Assembly: GCF_001426265.1 (NCBI RefSeq)
Contig: NZ_LMDG01000008.1
Coordinates: 32,427-96,426 of the forward strand
DNA: 64,000 bases
Direction: 5' to 3'
Source: Rhizobium sp. Root1220
Lineage (GTDB): Bacteria; Pseudomonadota; Alphaproteobacteria; Rhizobiales; Rhizobiaceae
The notes beneath the pieces were generated by a model that saw nothing but the letters and a program-made list of their open reading frames with translations, searched no databases and was not told the DNA's origin. The translations under genes and the position numbers were made by a program. How positions within the stretch are numbered: the first letter of the stretch is position 1; each line of letters begins with the position of its first letter. Shown here piece after piece: positions 37,158 to 47,562 of the stretch.

Positions 37158-38051
37158 CTACGACCGCAGGCGGAGCGCGTCCACCACGAGCGCGAAGGCA
37201 GGAGAAGGGTGCCGCCGGTTCGGATAGTATAGGTGATAGCCGCCGAACGGCGGGCACCAGTCCTCAAGCACACGAACGAGGTCGCCCGTCGCCAGATCGG
37301 CCTGAACTTGATCCTCCGGCATGTAGGCCAGCCCGAGGCCACGAAGCGCGGCGTCGCGCCTCATCGCCAAGTTGTTGAATACGAGCTGACCGTCCACTCG
37401 GGCTCGCAATTCGCGGCCATCCCGTTCGAACTCCCAGGCGAAGATGGTGTCGTGCGTCGGCAGACGCATGTTGATGCAGTTGTGTCCGGTCAGATCCTGT
37501 GGCGTGTCCGGTACCGCGTGACGACGGAAGTAGGCTGGCGATCCCACCACCGCCATGCGCACCTCGGGGCCGATCGGTACTGCAATCATGTCCTTGGCGA
37601 TCTGCTCGCCGAGCCGGACGCCCGCATCGAAGCGCTCGGCGACGATGTCCGTCAGGCCATAGTCGACGATGATCTCCACCTTCACGTCGGGGTTCTCAGG
37701 GAGGAACCTCTCCAGAGCCGGAGCGAGCACGGCGACCGCCGCGTGCTCGCCTGCCGTGATGCGGACGGTGCCGGTAGGGCGATCCCGCATCTCGCTGAGC
37801 ATCACGAGTTCCGCCTGGATTTCCTCGAAACGCGGACCCGCGGTCCGAAGAAGCCTCTCCCCCGCATCCGTGGGCGATACGCGACGCGTCGTTCTCGTCA
37901 AAAGTCGCATCCCGAGGCGCGCCTCCAGCCCGCGGACAGTCTGGCTTAGGGCCGACTGGGAGACACCCAGTTTGACGGCCGCCTTAGTGAAGCTTCCCTC
38001 CCGCGCAACGACGACGAAGGCGGCAAGATCATTGTAGTTCTCGTTTGGCAT
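37158..38051 (-). CDS. LysR-family transcriptional regulator
   Basis: The 297-residue product has an N-terminal winged helix (DLAAFVVVAREGSFTKAAVK, VSQSALSQTVRGLEARLG) and a periplasmic-binding-like effector domain. It is of the group with PTGTVRITAGEHA and YGLTDIVAERFDAGVRLGEQ that usually controls an aldo/keto reductase or SDR gene next door. It is divergent from a five-gene redox operon and likely activates it. Confidence 0.93.
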   Translation of the reverse strand: MPNENYNDLAAFVVVAREGSFTKAAVKLGVSQSALSQTVRGLEARLGMRLLTRTTRRVSPTDAGERLLRTAGPRFEEIQAELVMLSEMRDRPTGTVRITAGEHAAVAVLAPALERFLPENPDVKVEIIVDYGLTDIVAERFDAGVRLGEQIAKDMIAVPIGPEVRMAVVGSPAYFRRHAVPDTPQDLTGHNCINMRLPTHDTIFAWEFERDGRELRARVDGQLVFNNLAMRRDAALRGLGLAYMPEDQVQADLATGDLVRVLEDWCPPFGGYHLYYPNRRHPSPAFALVVDALRLRS

Positions 38052-38053
38052 TC

Positions 38054-38068
38054 ATAAGTCCTGCTTAT
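38054..38068. promoter_or_regulatory. Probable LysR-binding box
   Basis: ATAAG-N5-CTTAT is an inverted repeat with the T-N11-A form, 3 bases from the LysR start and 90 bases before the first operon gene. Confidence 0.55.
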
Positions 38069-38130
38069 AGGGAGATGCGGATTATAGCACCTAATCGCAT
38101 GTCCCAGCGAGGTCTATGTTCGGATCGTAA

Positions 38131-39300
<1,170 letters not shown>

Positions 39301-39350
39301 CCGTTCGGTATGCGACTCCAAACAGTTGAGATGACACTGAAGGAAATACG

Positions 39351-40193
39351 ATGATCACCTGGTTTATTACGGGATGCTCCACGGGATTGGGGCGAAGCTT
39401 GGCCGAAGCGGTTCTCGCCGCCGGTCACAACGCCGTGGTGACGGCACGAGACGCGGCCAAGGTTCAGGATCTCGCCGCGCAGTTTCCTGGGACTGCATAT
39501 TCCGCTGCTCTCGATGTCACCGACAAGGCCCAGGTCGCTGACGTCGTGCGAAAGGCTGAAGAGCGGTTCGATGCGATCGACGTCCTCGTCAACAATGCAG
39601 GCTACGGCTACCGCGCCGCAGTGGAAGAGGGAGACGAGCAGGAGGTGGCCGCTCTCTTCGCCACGAACTTCTTCGGCACCGTGTCGATGATCAAGGCGGT
39701 TCTGCCGGGCATGCGTACCCGCCGTTCGGGGACAATCCTCAATATATCATCAATCGCCGGCCGGCTGGCCGCACCCGGCTCGGGATACTACTCGGCATCG
39801 AAGTTCGCGGTCGGCGGCGTCCGACGCCCTGCGAAAGGAAGTCGCTCCGCTCGGCATTCGGGTGGTCGTCGTCGAGCGGGTGCATTCCGCACGGACTTCG
39901 CAGGCCGCTCACTGCAGCAGACCAAGACGAAGATCGACGACTACGCCGCAACAGCCGGACCACGCCGCAAGGAGAACGATAAGACGCATGGCACACAGCC
40001 CGGCGATCCCGAACGGGCGGCGGCCGCTCTCCTCGATCTTGTCTCGAGATCGGAACTTCCGGCCCGGCTGCTTCTCGGCAGCGACGCCGTCAAGATCGTC
40101 GGCAACGAGGTCGACGGCCAGCGCCGCGAGATCGGCGCGTGGAAAGACCTCAGCGTCAGCTCGGATTTCACGTCCGACGACAAGAACATCTGA
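39351..40193 (+). CDS. SDR-family oxidoreductase with scrambled internal segment
   Basis: The 280-residue frame is a classical short-chain dehydrogenase: WFITGCSTGLGRSLAEAVL, VLVNNAGYGYRAAVE, ISSIAGRLAAPG and the active-site YYSASKFAVGG. Right after this, about 39816-39884 is out of frame: the expected SDALRKEVAPLGIRVVVVEP lies in another frame, and GAFRTDFAGRSLQQ returns in frame. A 2-base loss followed by a 1-base loss explains it. The full-length frame survives, but about 22 residues, including the conserved VEPG strand, are nonsense, so activity is doubtful. Confidence 0.8.
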   Translation: MITWFITGCSTGLGRSLAEAVLAAGHNAVVTARDAAKVQDLAAQFPGTAYSAALDVTDKAQVADVVRKAEERFDAIDVLVNNAGYGYRAAVEEGDEQEVAALFATNFFGTVSMIKAVLPGMRTRRSGTILNISSIAGRLAAPGSGYYSASKFAVGGVRRPAKGSRSARHSGGRRRAGAFRTDFAGRSLQQTKTKIDDYAATAGPRRKENDKTHGTQPGDPERAAAALLDLVSRSELPARLLLGSDAVKIVGNEVDGQRREIGAWKDLSVSSDFTSDDKNI

Positions 40194-41204
<1,011 letters not shown>

Positions 41205-41246
41205 AGTCGACAAGACGCACCTCAAGAAAAGGATGGAGACACGTCC

Positions 41247-42437
41247 ATGAACAAGATCGCAGCCACCATCGCGGCGTCCGCACTGGCGACGACGGGTGTC
41301 GAGGCCGAAGAGAGGCACCCACGCGTCGCGCCGCCCGCCGTCTACGATGTCGCGCCGGGACTTGGGCATTTCACCGACGACGTCCTCTTCGGTGAAGTCT
41401 GGGAGCGCGCAGAACTCTCACCTCGCGACCGCAGCCTCGTCACCGTGGCGACGTTGGTTTCCACAGGCAAGGCGGCCCAACTCGGCAACCACGTGCGCCG
41501 AGCCCTCGACAACGGATTGAAGCCCGAGGAGGTGGGCGAACTTATCACGCATCTCGCCTTCTACTCGGGCTGGCCAAACGCGATGTCGGCTGTCACCGAG
41601 GTCAAGGAGGTCTTCGAGGAACGCAGGATCGGCCCCGTCGCCAGCAGCGACGCGAACAGGATCCAGCTTGAGGCCGCAGCCGAGGTCGCTCGCGGTGCCA
41701 ACGTCGACGCGAACATCGCGCCGACCGCCCCGATGCTTGCCGAGCTCACGAACCGTGTCCTCTTCGGCGATCTCTGGCAACGGCCTGATCTCTCGGCCCG
41801 AGACCGCACCTTAGTGACGATGGCGGCGCTCATTGCAAACGGACAGCCCGAACAGCTTCCCTTCCACACCAACCGAGCAATGGACAACGGCCTGACGCGG
41901 CAGGAAGCCTCCGAGGTCGTGACGCACGTGGCGTTCTACGCCGGATGGCCACGAGCCATGTCAGCCGTGCCCGCGCTGACGAAGGTGTTCGAGACCCGAG
42001 AAGCGAGTGCCCTGGTCGCGCCGGACGATGTCCGGGTGACGCGGGCGGGCGAGGGGCGCGCGGCGGCGCCGGAGCATTACTTCACGGGCAAAGTCGAGAC
42101 CTCTGGCTTCTATCGCGGTGATGCTCCGGCCCGCATCGGTGGAGCGACCGTGTCCTTCATGGCCGGCGCACGAACCGCATGGCACACCCATCCTCTCGGC
42201 CAGACGCTGTTAATTGTCTCCGGGAAGGGGCTCGTCCAGAAGGAAGGCGCTCCGGTGGAGTGGGTCGGTGCCGGCGACGTAGTATGGATTCCACCTAATG
42301 TTCGTCATTGGCATGGCGCGTCGCCGAACGAGGCGATGACCCATTTCGCGGTCGCGGAGGCCCTCGACGGCAACAACGTGACATGGATGGAAAAGGTCAC
42401 GGATGACGAATACGCCGCCGGTCAAGCGATCGAATGA
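41247..42437 (+). CDS. Double carboxymuconolactone decarboxylase-like plus cupin protein
   Basis: The 396-residue product has a probable signal peptide (1-20), two CMD/AhpD-like domains at about 35-125 and 165-255 (each with LSxRDR.LVT, then HLAFYSGWPNAMSA or HVAFYAGWPRAMSA) and a C-terminal cupin at about 280-385 with the metal site WHTHPLGQ and HWHG. The CMD parts lack the CxxC of AhpD, so peroxidase action is unlikely. Such fusions occur beside aldo/keto reductases and flavodoxins; the reaction is unknown. Confidence 0.88.
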   Translation: MNKIAATIAASALATTGVEAEERHPRVAPPAVYDVAPGLGHFTDDVLFGEVWERAELSPRDRSLVTVATLVSTGKAAQLGNHVRRALDNGLKPEEVGELITHLAFYSGWPNAMSAVTEVKEVFEERRIGPVASSDANRIQLEAAAEVARGANVDANIAPTAPMLAELTNRVLFGDLWQRPDLSARDRTLVTMAALIANGQPEQLPFHTNRAMDNGLTRQEASEVVTHVAFYAGWPRAMSAVPALTKVFETREASALVAPDDVRVTRAGEGRAAAPEHYFTGKVETSGFYRGDAPARIGGATVSFMAGARTAWHTHPLGQTLLIVSGKGLVQKEGAPVEWVGAGDVVWIPPNVRHWHGASPNEAMTHFAVAEALDGNNVTWMEKVTDDEYAAGQAIE

Positions 42438-43012
42438 ACTCGATGGAGGTCCGAATGCGCAGACGCCACTTCCTGCAGAGCCTTCCGATCGCGGCAGCAG
42501 CCGTATCTTCCCTCGCCAACAGCCCGTCCGCGCAGGGTACCGATTCACAGCGGATTCTGGTCGCCTACTTCTCCCGAACCGGGAACACGCGGGTGATCGC
42601 CAATCAGATCAGGAGGACTAAGAACGCCGTCCAGTTCGAGATCACTCCTGCCACTCAATATCCTGAAGACTACGAACAGACCGTGGCGCAGGCCAGCCGG
42701 GAGACGACGGCCGGTTACCTTCCGCCTTTGGCGGCTTCTGTAGCGGACCTTGCAGGTTTCGACGCGGTCTACATCGGATTGCCGATCTGGGGCATGACCG
42801 CGCCGCCGGTTGTCCGCGCGTTCGTCCAGGCCCACGACCTGTCGGGCAAGATCGTCTATCCATTCATCACCCACGGGGGCTACGGCATTGGCAGCAGTCT
42901 CGATGTCTTGAAGGCAATAGCACATCGGACCGACTGGCAGCCGGAATTTGTCGTGGAGGCGGACCAGGAACGAAGAATCCTTGAGCAGGTCAGGGGATGG
43001 CTAGCCGGCTGA
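42434..43012 (+). CDS. Exported flavodoxin-like protein
   Basis: The 192-residue product has a twin-arginine-like signal (MRRRHFLQSLPIAAAAVSS) from about residue 8 and a flavodoxin fold: the FMN phosphate loop YFSRTGNTR at about 47-55, then GFDAVYIGLPIWGMTAPPVV. It overlaps the stop of the CMD-cupin gene (ATGA). Flavodoxins carry electrons through FMN. It is last in the LysR-linked operon; if exported by Tat, it would be loaded with FMN in the cytosol first. Confidence 0.88.
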   Translation: MNSMEVRMRRRHFLQSLPIAAAAVSSLANSPSAQGTDSQRILVAYFSRTGNTRVIANQIRRTKNAVQFEITPATQYPEDYEQTVAQASRETTAGYLPPLAASVADLAGFDAVYIGLPIWGMTAPPVVRAFVQAHDLSGKIVYPFITHGGYGIGSSLDVLKAIAHRTDWQPEFVVEADQERRILEQVRGWLAG

Positions 43013-43034
43013 TTACTAGGAGTCTTGGACGGAG

Positions 43035-43298
43035 TTAGTGGAATGTGGCGAGTAGCGGTTCGTCGTCATTGAAGTTGCCGTTACTCGCCGCGTCGTATTG
43101 GTTGATGCTCCGGCCACCGCCGCGAGTCCCGTACGCGGTGAGCTGCACCATGAGGGCTTTTGCTTGCTCTAAGGCCTCGTCGGCACTTCTGGCGTGACCG
43201 TCCGGGACCTTGATATACACCACTTCCCCATCGTCGCCGACAAAGTCTATTCGCCAGCCGGTTGTCTCATGGGCCACCTTGGTTTCGAGCAAATGCAT
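43035..43298 (-). CDS. Small hypothetical protein downstream of Ku genes (87 aa)
   Basis: An 87-residue acidic product (MHLLETKVAHETTGWRIDFV, then HARSADEALEQAKALMVQLT). GGAAGG lies about 13 bases upstream of the ATG at 43298. It follows the second Ku gene by 4 bases, so it belongs to the Ku operon. Not recognised. Confidence 0.6.
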   Translation of the reverse strand: MHLLETKVAHETTGWRIDFVGDDGEVVYIKVPDGHARSADEALEQAKALMVQLTAYGTRGGGRSINQYDAASNGNFNDDEPLLATFH

Positions 43299-43302
43299 GT
43301 GA

Positions 43303-44115
43303 CTACCCGGCCTTCCTACCTTTGAGATCTGCCTCGACGCTCTTCTTGAGCGCGTCCATGATGTTGACCACATTGGACTTCGGAGCGACTTCGGCGGCCT
43401 TCCCCTTCGCCGCCTTCTTCGGCTTCAGCGCCTTCTTCTTCTGAGCGATGATCTTGAGCAGGCTCTCCCGGATCGGATCGCTCACCATGGCCGCCGACCA
43501 CCGTGCCGACTTCTTCTTGATGAGCTGCTGAACAAGGGGAACTAGATCCGGATCCGCCTGCTCGTCGATGTCTTCGAAGTAGTTCTCCGCCGGTCGCACC
43601 TCGTCGCCGAAGCGCAGGGTCCAGAGCACGATCCCTTCGCCCCGCGGCTCCAGGACGACGGCGCGCTCTCGGCGACCCATGACCAGCTTCGATACGCCAA
43701 AAACCTTGTCGGCTTTCATTGCGTCGCGGATGACGGCGAACGCCTCGTTGCCTACGGCGTTGTCAGGCATCAGGTAGTGCGGCTTCTCGAGGTAGATCCA
43801 CTCGATGCTGTCGGCTGGGACGAACTTGTCAATGTCGATCGTCTTCACCGTATCGAGCGCTACCGCATCCAGATCGTCGTCCGTTAGGATCACGTAGTCG
43901 TTCTCGCCGCGGGCATATCCCTTCGCCTCGTTCTTCTCCCTGACGGGCTTGCCATTGACGGAGTCGATGTACTGGGAGACGACGCGGTTGCCCGTCTCCT
44001 TGTTGAGCGTATGGAAGCGAACCTTCTCGCTCTCGGATGTCGCGGGGGTCATCGCCACGGGGCAGGTGACGAGGGAGAGCTTGAGATAACCCTTCCAATA
44101 GTATTTCGGTGCCAT
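43303..44115 (-). CDS. ku: Ku DNA-end-binding protein (second of pair)
   Basis: The 270-residue product has the bacterial Ku core: YYWKGYLKLSLVTCPVAMTP, VRFHTLNKETGNRVVSQYID and EKPHYLMPDNAVGNEAFAVI. The tail is lysine-rich (KKKALKPKKAAKGKAAEV). Ku binds broken DNA ends and recruits LigD for end joining. It lies 10 bases after another Ku gene on the same strand. Sinorhizobium has several Ku genes, with an adjacent ku3-ku4 pair reported to work together; this pair looks equivalent. LigD is not in the window. Confidence 0.95.
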   Translation of the reverse strand: MAPKYYWKGYLKLSLVTCPVAMTPATSESEKVRFHTLNKETGNRVVSQYIDSVNGKPVREKNEAKGYARGENDYVILTDDDLDAVALDTVKTIDIDKFVPADSIEWIYLEKPHYLMPDNAVGNEAFAVIRDAMKADKVFGVSKLVMGRRERAVVLEPRGEGIVLWTLRFGDEVRPAENYFEDIDEQADPDLVPLVQQLIKKKSARWSAAMVSDPIRESLLKIIAQKKKALKPKKAAKGKAAEVAPKSNVVNIMDALKKSVEADLKGRKAG

Positions 44116-44125
44116 GGGTCGTCTC

Positions 44126-45031
44126 TCAACTTGCCTTGCGCTGCGGAGCCGCCTTAGCGCCGTTCTTCGCTGCCGCCCCGCGTGCGGCGCGCTCCCGCCC
44201 GGCACCAGTATTTGCGTTGGCGGCAGTGCGTTTCGGCTTGTCCGCGGCAGCCTTCATCATGCCCGCGCTCTCGCGTAGCGCCGCCAGCAGATCGTTGGGC
44301 TTCGACACTACGACCTTCTTCGGTTTCGGAAGCGCCTTGCCCTCAATCTTGGCCTTCACCAAGTCGGCGAGCGCGGCCTCGTAGCGGTCATCGAACGTCG
44401 CTGGATCGAACGCACCCTTCTTCGTTGATATGATGTGCTTGGCGAGATCGAGCATCTCGCCCTGAATTTTGAGCTTGGGCATCTCCTCGAACGCCTTCGC
44501 GCTCGACCTGACCTCGTAGTCGTAGTTCAGGGTGGTGGCGATCAGACCCTTGCCGTGCGGACGGATCAGCACCGTGCGCATCCTCCTGAAGAGGACGGTG
44601 CGGGCGATGGCCGCAACCTCCGATTTCTTCATGCCGTCACGGAGGGCCGCGAACGCGTCTCCGCCCATCTTGTCCGGTGTGAGGTAATATGGCTTGTCGA
44701 AGTAAACATCATCCACATCCGAGCAGGGAATGAACGCCTCGATCTCCAGCGTCTTGTTGCTCTCCGGAATCGCCGAAGAGAACTCCTCCGGATCGATGAT
44801 AATGTACTGGCCGTTCTCGATCTCGAAGCCCTTGGTCTGGGCCTCTTTCTCCACGCGCTCTTCGGTCTCGCTATCAATGAAGACACGGTTTACGCGGTTG
44901 CCCGTGGCCTTATTGATGGTGTTGAAGGTGATCCTGTCAGAGGTGGACGCAGCGGCGTACAGCGCCACCCCGAAGGAAACCTCCCCGAATTTTATGAAGC
45001 CCTTCCACTGCGCGCGCTGTCCTGAGGCCAT
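44126..45031 (-). CDS. ku: Ku DNA-end-binding protein (first of pair)
   Basis: The 301-residue product has the Ku core (AQWKGFIKFGEVSFGVALYA, ITFNTINKATGNRVNRVFID, DKPYYLTPDKMGGDAFAALR). It has a long basic tail rich in Lys, Ala and Arg (about 255-301), typical of Ku proteins with a DNA-sliding extension. It differs strongly from its neighbour, so the two are not a recent duplication; a heterodimer is plausible. Confidence 0.95.
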   Translation of the reverse strand: MASGQRAQWKGFIKFGEVSFGVALYAAASTSDRITFNTINKATGNRVNRVFIDSETEERVEKEAQTKGFEIENGQYIIIDPEEFSSAIPESNKTLEIEAFIPCSDVDDVYFDKPYYLTPDKMGGDAFAALRDGMKKSEVAAIARTVLFRRMRTVLIRPHGKGLIATTLNYDYEVRSSAKAFEEMPKLKIQGEMLDLAKHIISTKKGAFDPATFDDRYEAALADLVKAKIEGKALPKPKKVVVSKPNDLLAALRESAGMMKAAADKPKRTAANANTGAGRERAARGAAAKNGAKAAPQRKAS

Positions 45032-45077
45032 GAGGCTTACTCCGAATCACTAATACGCGACTCAAAGACGTGTCAGG

Positions 45078-45106
45078 ATGATTCGTTCCGACTCAAAACG
45101 AATCAT
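45078..45106. repeat. Inverted repeat upstream of Ku operon
   Basis: ATGATTCGTT and AACGAATCAT are perfect 10-base arms around a 9-base loop, with TTTTT after the second arm on the plus strand. It is 47 bases upstream of the first Ku gene and could be an operator or an old terminator. Confidence 0.5.
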
Positions 45107-45134
45107 TTTTCAATACTTTACGGAATCTCCCTCA

Positions 45135-45675
45135 GAAATTGATTCCGCTACCTGCCTGGTCAAGGCCGTCGAGGAGCAACTGCGCATCCTCTCCCAACCT
45201 GTGCATTTCCGCGATGCTGGTGCCGTGACCGAGCACGCGATGGCGCTTAAGTTCCTCGTTCATCTCTACGGCGATGTTGCCCAGCGTCTGCACTGCGCAG
45301 AGCGCGACGACGATGGCGGTGGCAACGGTTTTCACGTCTTCTATTCAGGACCGAAGCTGAACTCGTTGGAAGGACAAACTTTCACACAGTTTGGACAGTC
45401 TGATATCCAGTGGAACTGGAACGCCTACGTCCAGGATCTCGAGCAATCCTGGCTGAAGGGCAAGGACGAGAGCACGTTCCTCTCTGGATCCGTGGTGGAT
45501 TGGGTGAACGCATGACATCAGCAGGCCGTCCGAGCATATGGACTTGTTCCAATTGATCTGACCCTGGGTCAAAAGCAGCTCAAGGTCGAGAAGAGTGATC
45601 GCAGACGAGCAACTCGCCAAAGCGGGCGTCCGGCTGGCGGACGCGCTCAATAAAGCGTTTGCATCATATCCCTAA
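45135..45675 (+). pseudogene. S1/P1-type nuclease, truncated and broken
   Basis: The frame up to 45515 reads CLVKAVEEQLRILS, MALKFLVHLYGDVAQRLHCA and then GGGN, the zinc-site region of S1/P1 nucleases (normally HLxGDxHQPLH and DRGGN). After an in-frame TGA at 45513-45515 the homology goes on (HQQAVRAYGLVPIDLTLGQ), then shifts frame near 45590 to ADEQLAKAGVRLADALNKAF, the family C-terminus. The N-terminal third, starting with the zinc-binding Trp, is missing and NLHxVWD is lost. So it is a decayed single-strand nuclease gene. Confidence 0.7.
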
Positions 45676-45973
45676 CGCCGCATGATGTAGTCGGCACCGC
45701 GGCTGATGCTCCATGGGAAGCCGCGGGGTGCTCTCAAGAAGCGCCCTCCCGCGCCCCAAGGACAAAAGTCGGCAGTTAAGCATCCGGAAGGTCTGCCAAG
45801 ATGGCGCGACATGGAGCAATCTCTCTGGGCCCCAGAAATTTGAAGACAGCATACCGCCCGATCCGGGCGGGGGAGGTTGGCGCGAAAGCACTGAAAGCTA
45901 TGTCTTGGACGTCGGGGTGGAGGGAAAATCCAGTAGCCAAATCACATCCCCGATCTGGGCGTCCGAGAGTGCT
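45676..45973. other. Region with no recognised gene
   Basis: Several frames are open by chance on both strands, but none shows a family pattern or good start. The next feature is an EcfG-type promoter at 45974. Confidence 0.35.
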
Positions 45974-45998
45974 GGAACTTTGTCGCTCAGCGGCTGTT
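45974..45998 (+). promoter_or_regulatory. EcfG-type promoter before DUF2934 gene
   Basis: GGAAC, 17 bases, GTT. The -10 part ends 28 bases before the ATG at 46027. This fits the EcfG/RpoE2 consensus of the alphaproteobacterial general stress response. Confidence 0.65.
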
Positions 45999-46026
45999 AT
46001 CTACCGCCAGAAGAGGAGGGCGAGTG

Positions 46027-46263
46027 ATGGATCGAGAACACGAACAGCGCAAACGAGCATATAAGATCTGGGAAGACGAAGGGCGACCTGAAGGCCAGCA
46101 CGAAGATCACTGGAAGCGCGCCGAAGAACAGCACGAGGCCACCGAAGAGGAAGCTGCGCAGGTGACGGACGCAAACCAGCGAGCTTCCGACCAGTTCAAC
46201 GACCGCACGAAGCCTCGATCGCCTGCCGACGTCCGACCTCCAACGACGGTAGCCCCTGACTGA
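46027..46263 (+). CDS. DUF2934 protein
   Basis: The 78-residue hydrophilic product starts MDREHEQRKRAYKIWEDEGR and continues PEGQHEDHWKRAEE, the DUF2934 pattern. AGGAGG lies 8 bases before the ATG. DUF2934 proteins are small, helical and common in rhizobia, often stress-induced; no biochemical role is known. The EcfG-type promoter upstream supports stress induction. Confidence 0.85.
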   Translation: MDREHEQRKRAYKIWEDEGRPEGQHEDHWKRAEEQHEATEEEAAQVTDANQRASDQFNDRTKPRSPADVRPPTTVAPD

Positions 46264-46329
46264 GCAGAACCTTCGTGATCGGGTGGTACCAAATGAGCCC
46301 GACGATGTGTCGTGGAGCTACTTTCGACT

Positions 46330-46534
46330 TCAGATCGATCTGACGTTTTCGGCCTTCGATTTTCCCGTCTTTCGGTCTTGGCCGAGATCATAGGACACCC
46401 TTCTGGCCGTCGTGCCGAAGCGTTGAACCCTGCACGGCGCTGACATGGACAAACACGTCCTGCCCGCCGTCATCCGGGGTGATGAAGCCGAAGCCCTTGT
46501 CCTGGTTGAAAAACTTTACCGTCCCGTTCGCCAC
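46330..46534 (-). pseudogene. CspA-family cold-shock gene with frameshift
   Basis: From a GTG at 46534 (GGAGAG upstream) the frame reads [19 protein letters not shown] and DVFVHVSAV, both RNA-binding motifs. It stops early at 46388 after 48 residues. One extra C in the run at about 46398-46400 explains this: in the next frame the expected tail [20 protein letters not shown] continues to a TGA at 46330. The truncated form lacks strands 4-5 of the fold. Confidence 0.7.
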
Positions 46535-46844
46535 TGGTCTCTCCAACTCGAATTCGATGGGAAGCGATTCATAACTCCCGGCCGGACGACTAGCAACGGC
46601 AATATGTCGGCTCCAAAACGCCGCGAAAGACCATCCATCCAGGCCGACCGCAGCCTGCGAATAGCCGTGCAGTCCTTGGGACAAGGCTTCGGGAACCCCC
46701 ATGCAGGAGAACGTCATCGTTAAGCCGGACTTGAACGGTGCGAGAGTATACGATCCCTGGAGAGCCGCGGCCTTCACATTGATCGAGAGCGAAAAACCGC
46801 GCTCAGCCTTGGAGCGGACGCCCGCCTCGATCAGCCAGCAACAA
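46535..46844. other. Region with no recognised gene
   Basis: No family pattern on either strand. It lies between the cold-shock remnant and the transglutaminase fragment and is probably the decayed 5' part of the latter. Confidence 0.35.
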
Positions 46845-46990
46845 CGACGGGTGACCGCCATCTGCAATTGGATATACGACCATGTCGACTACCAGCGGGG
46901 ATCCTCCAACGAGACCACGACGGCCTCCGAGAGCCTGATCAAGCGCGCCGGCGTCTGCCGCGACTCATATCCTCCGTTGATGCGTTCCCA
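46845..46990 (+). pseudogene. Transglutaminase-like domain fragment
   Basis: One frame reads [20 protein letters not shown], then TTTASESLIKRAGVCRD. This is the core of transglutaminase-like cysteine proteases, where AGVCRD holds the catalytic Cys and FAHL normally follows. Here the match ends after CRD. The histidine and aspartate part is not found, so only about 45 residues of a 270-residue protein remain. Confidence 0.65.
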
Positions 46991-47162
46991 TTCAGCGGAG
47001 GCGAATGCTCATCGCGAGCGCACGCCAACGGTGTGTGGGAGACCGAAGATAAACCTGCATATGGGTGGTTTGTTCCGATCGGCTCGAAGAAGAAGAAACG
47101 AAAGGCCGGCGCGCCGGCCGTGACGCCGATGCACGGGGCCGGATCTCGTTTGTCTCGGATCT

Positions 47163-47187
47163 GGAACATATCCAGCTTGTCTAGGTT
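47163..47187 (+). promoter_or_regulatory. EcfG-type promoter before DUF6894 gene
   Basis: GGAAC, 17 bases, GTT; 47 bases before the ATG at 47235. Confidence 0.6.
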
Positions 47188-47234
47188 AAGCCATCGGTGG
47201 GGCGAATGAGCTCGACACATTCGAGGAGCTTAGA

Positions 47235-47504
47235 ATGGCCACGTACTATTTTCAGTTGGTCGATCACGATGGGGTGCAGCCGACTGAGATGTCATACGAG
47301 TTTGACACGCCGGAGGCCGCGATTGAGGAGGGCAGAACTGCCCTCGCAGAGATGGCGGCGGACGGGCTGCCACTTGGCGACTATCACATGCTCTCGGTGG
47401 AAGTCTTCGATCATCAGCGTAAGCCAGTTCGGGAGATCAGGCTCATTCTCGAGGAAATCGACAGGACTGTTCCCGCGCACCAATCGGCCTTGCCGGAAGG
47501 CTGA
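47235..47504 (+). CDS. DUF6894-type small protein
   Basis: The 89-residue product starts MATYYFQLVDHDGVQPTEMS and continues YEFDTPEAAIEEGRTALAEM, the pattern of short DUF6894 proteins frequent in rhizobia. No signal or membrane segment. Function unknown. An EcfG-type promoter sits upstream. Confidence 0.8.
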   Translation: MATYYFQLVDHDGVQPTEMSYEFDTPEAAIEEGRTALAEMAADGLPLGDYHMLSVEVFDHQRKPVREIRLILEEIDRTVPAHQSALPEG

Positions 47505-47562
47505 GGTGCGCCTCGTGCTTCACACCCTTAACGTCCACCTGCCGTTCTCATTGAAAGTATCC

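Noticed and set aside
45085..45110. Possible EcfG site before the Ku pair
   Set aside because: GGAAC on the minus strand has no GTT at 16 or 17 bases.
45132..45335. Minus-strand frame with a signal-peptide-like start (MKTVATAIVVALCAVQTLG)
   Set aside because: It lies opposite the S1/P1 nuclease remnant, whose family motifs are clear on the plus strand. The minus frame is its shadow.
47104..47119. Perfect 16-base palindrome GGCCGGCGCGCCGGCC
   Set aside because: GC-only palindromes are common in such DNA and this one is not near a start codon or followed by a T run.
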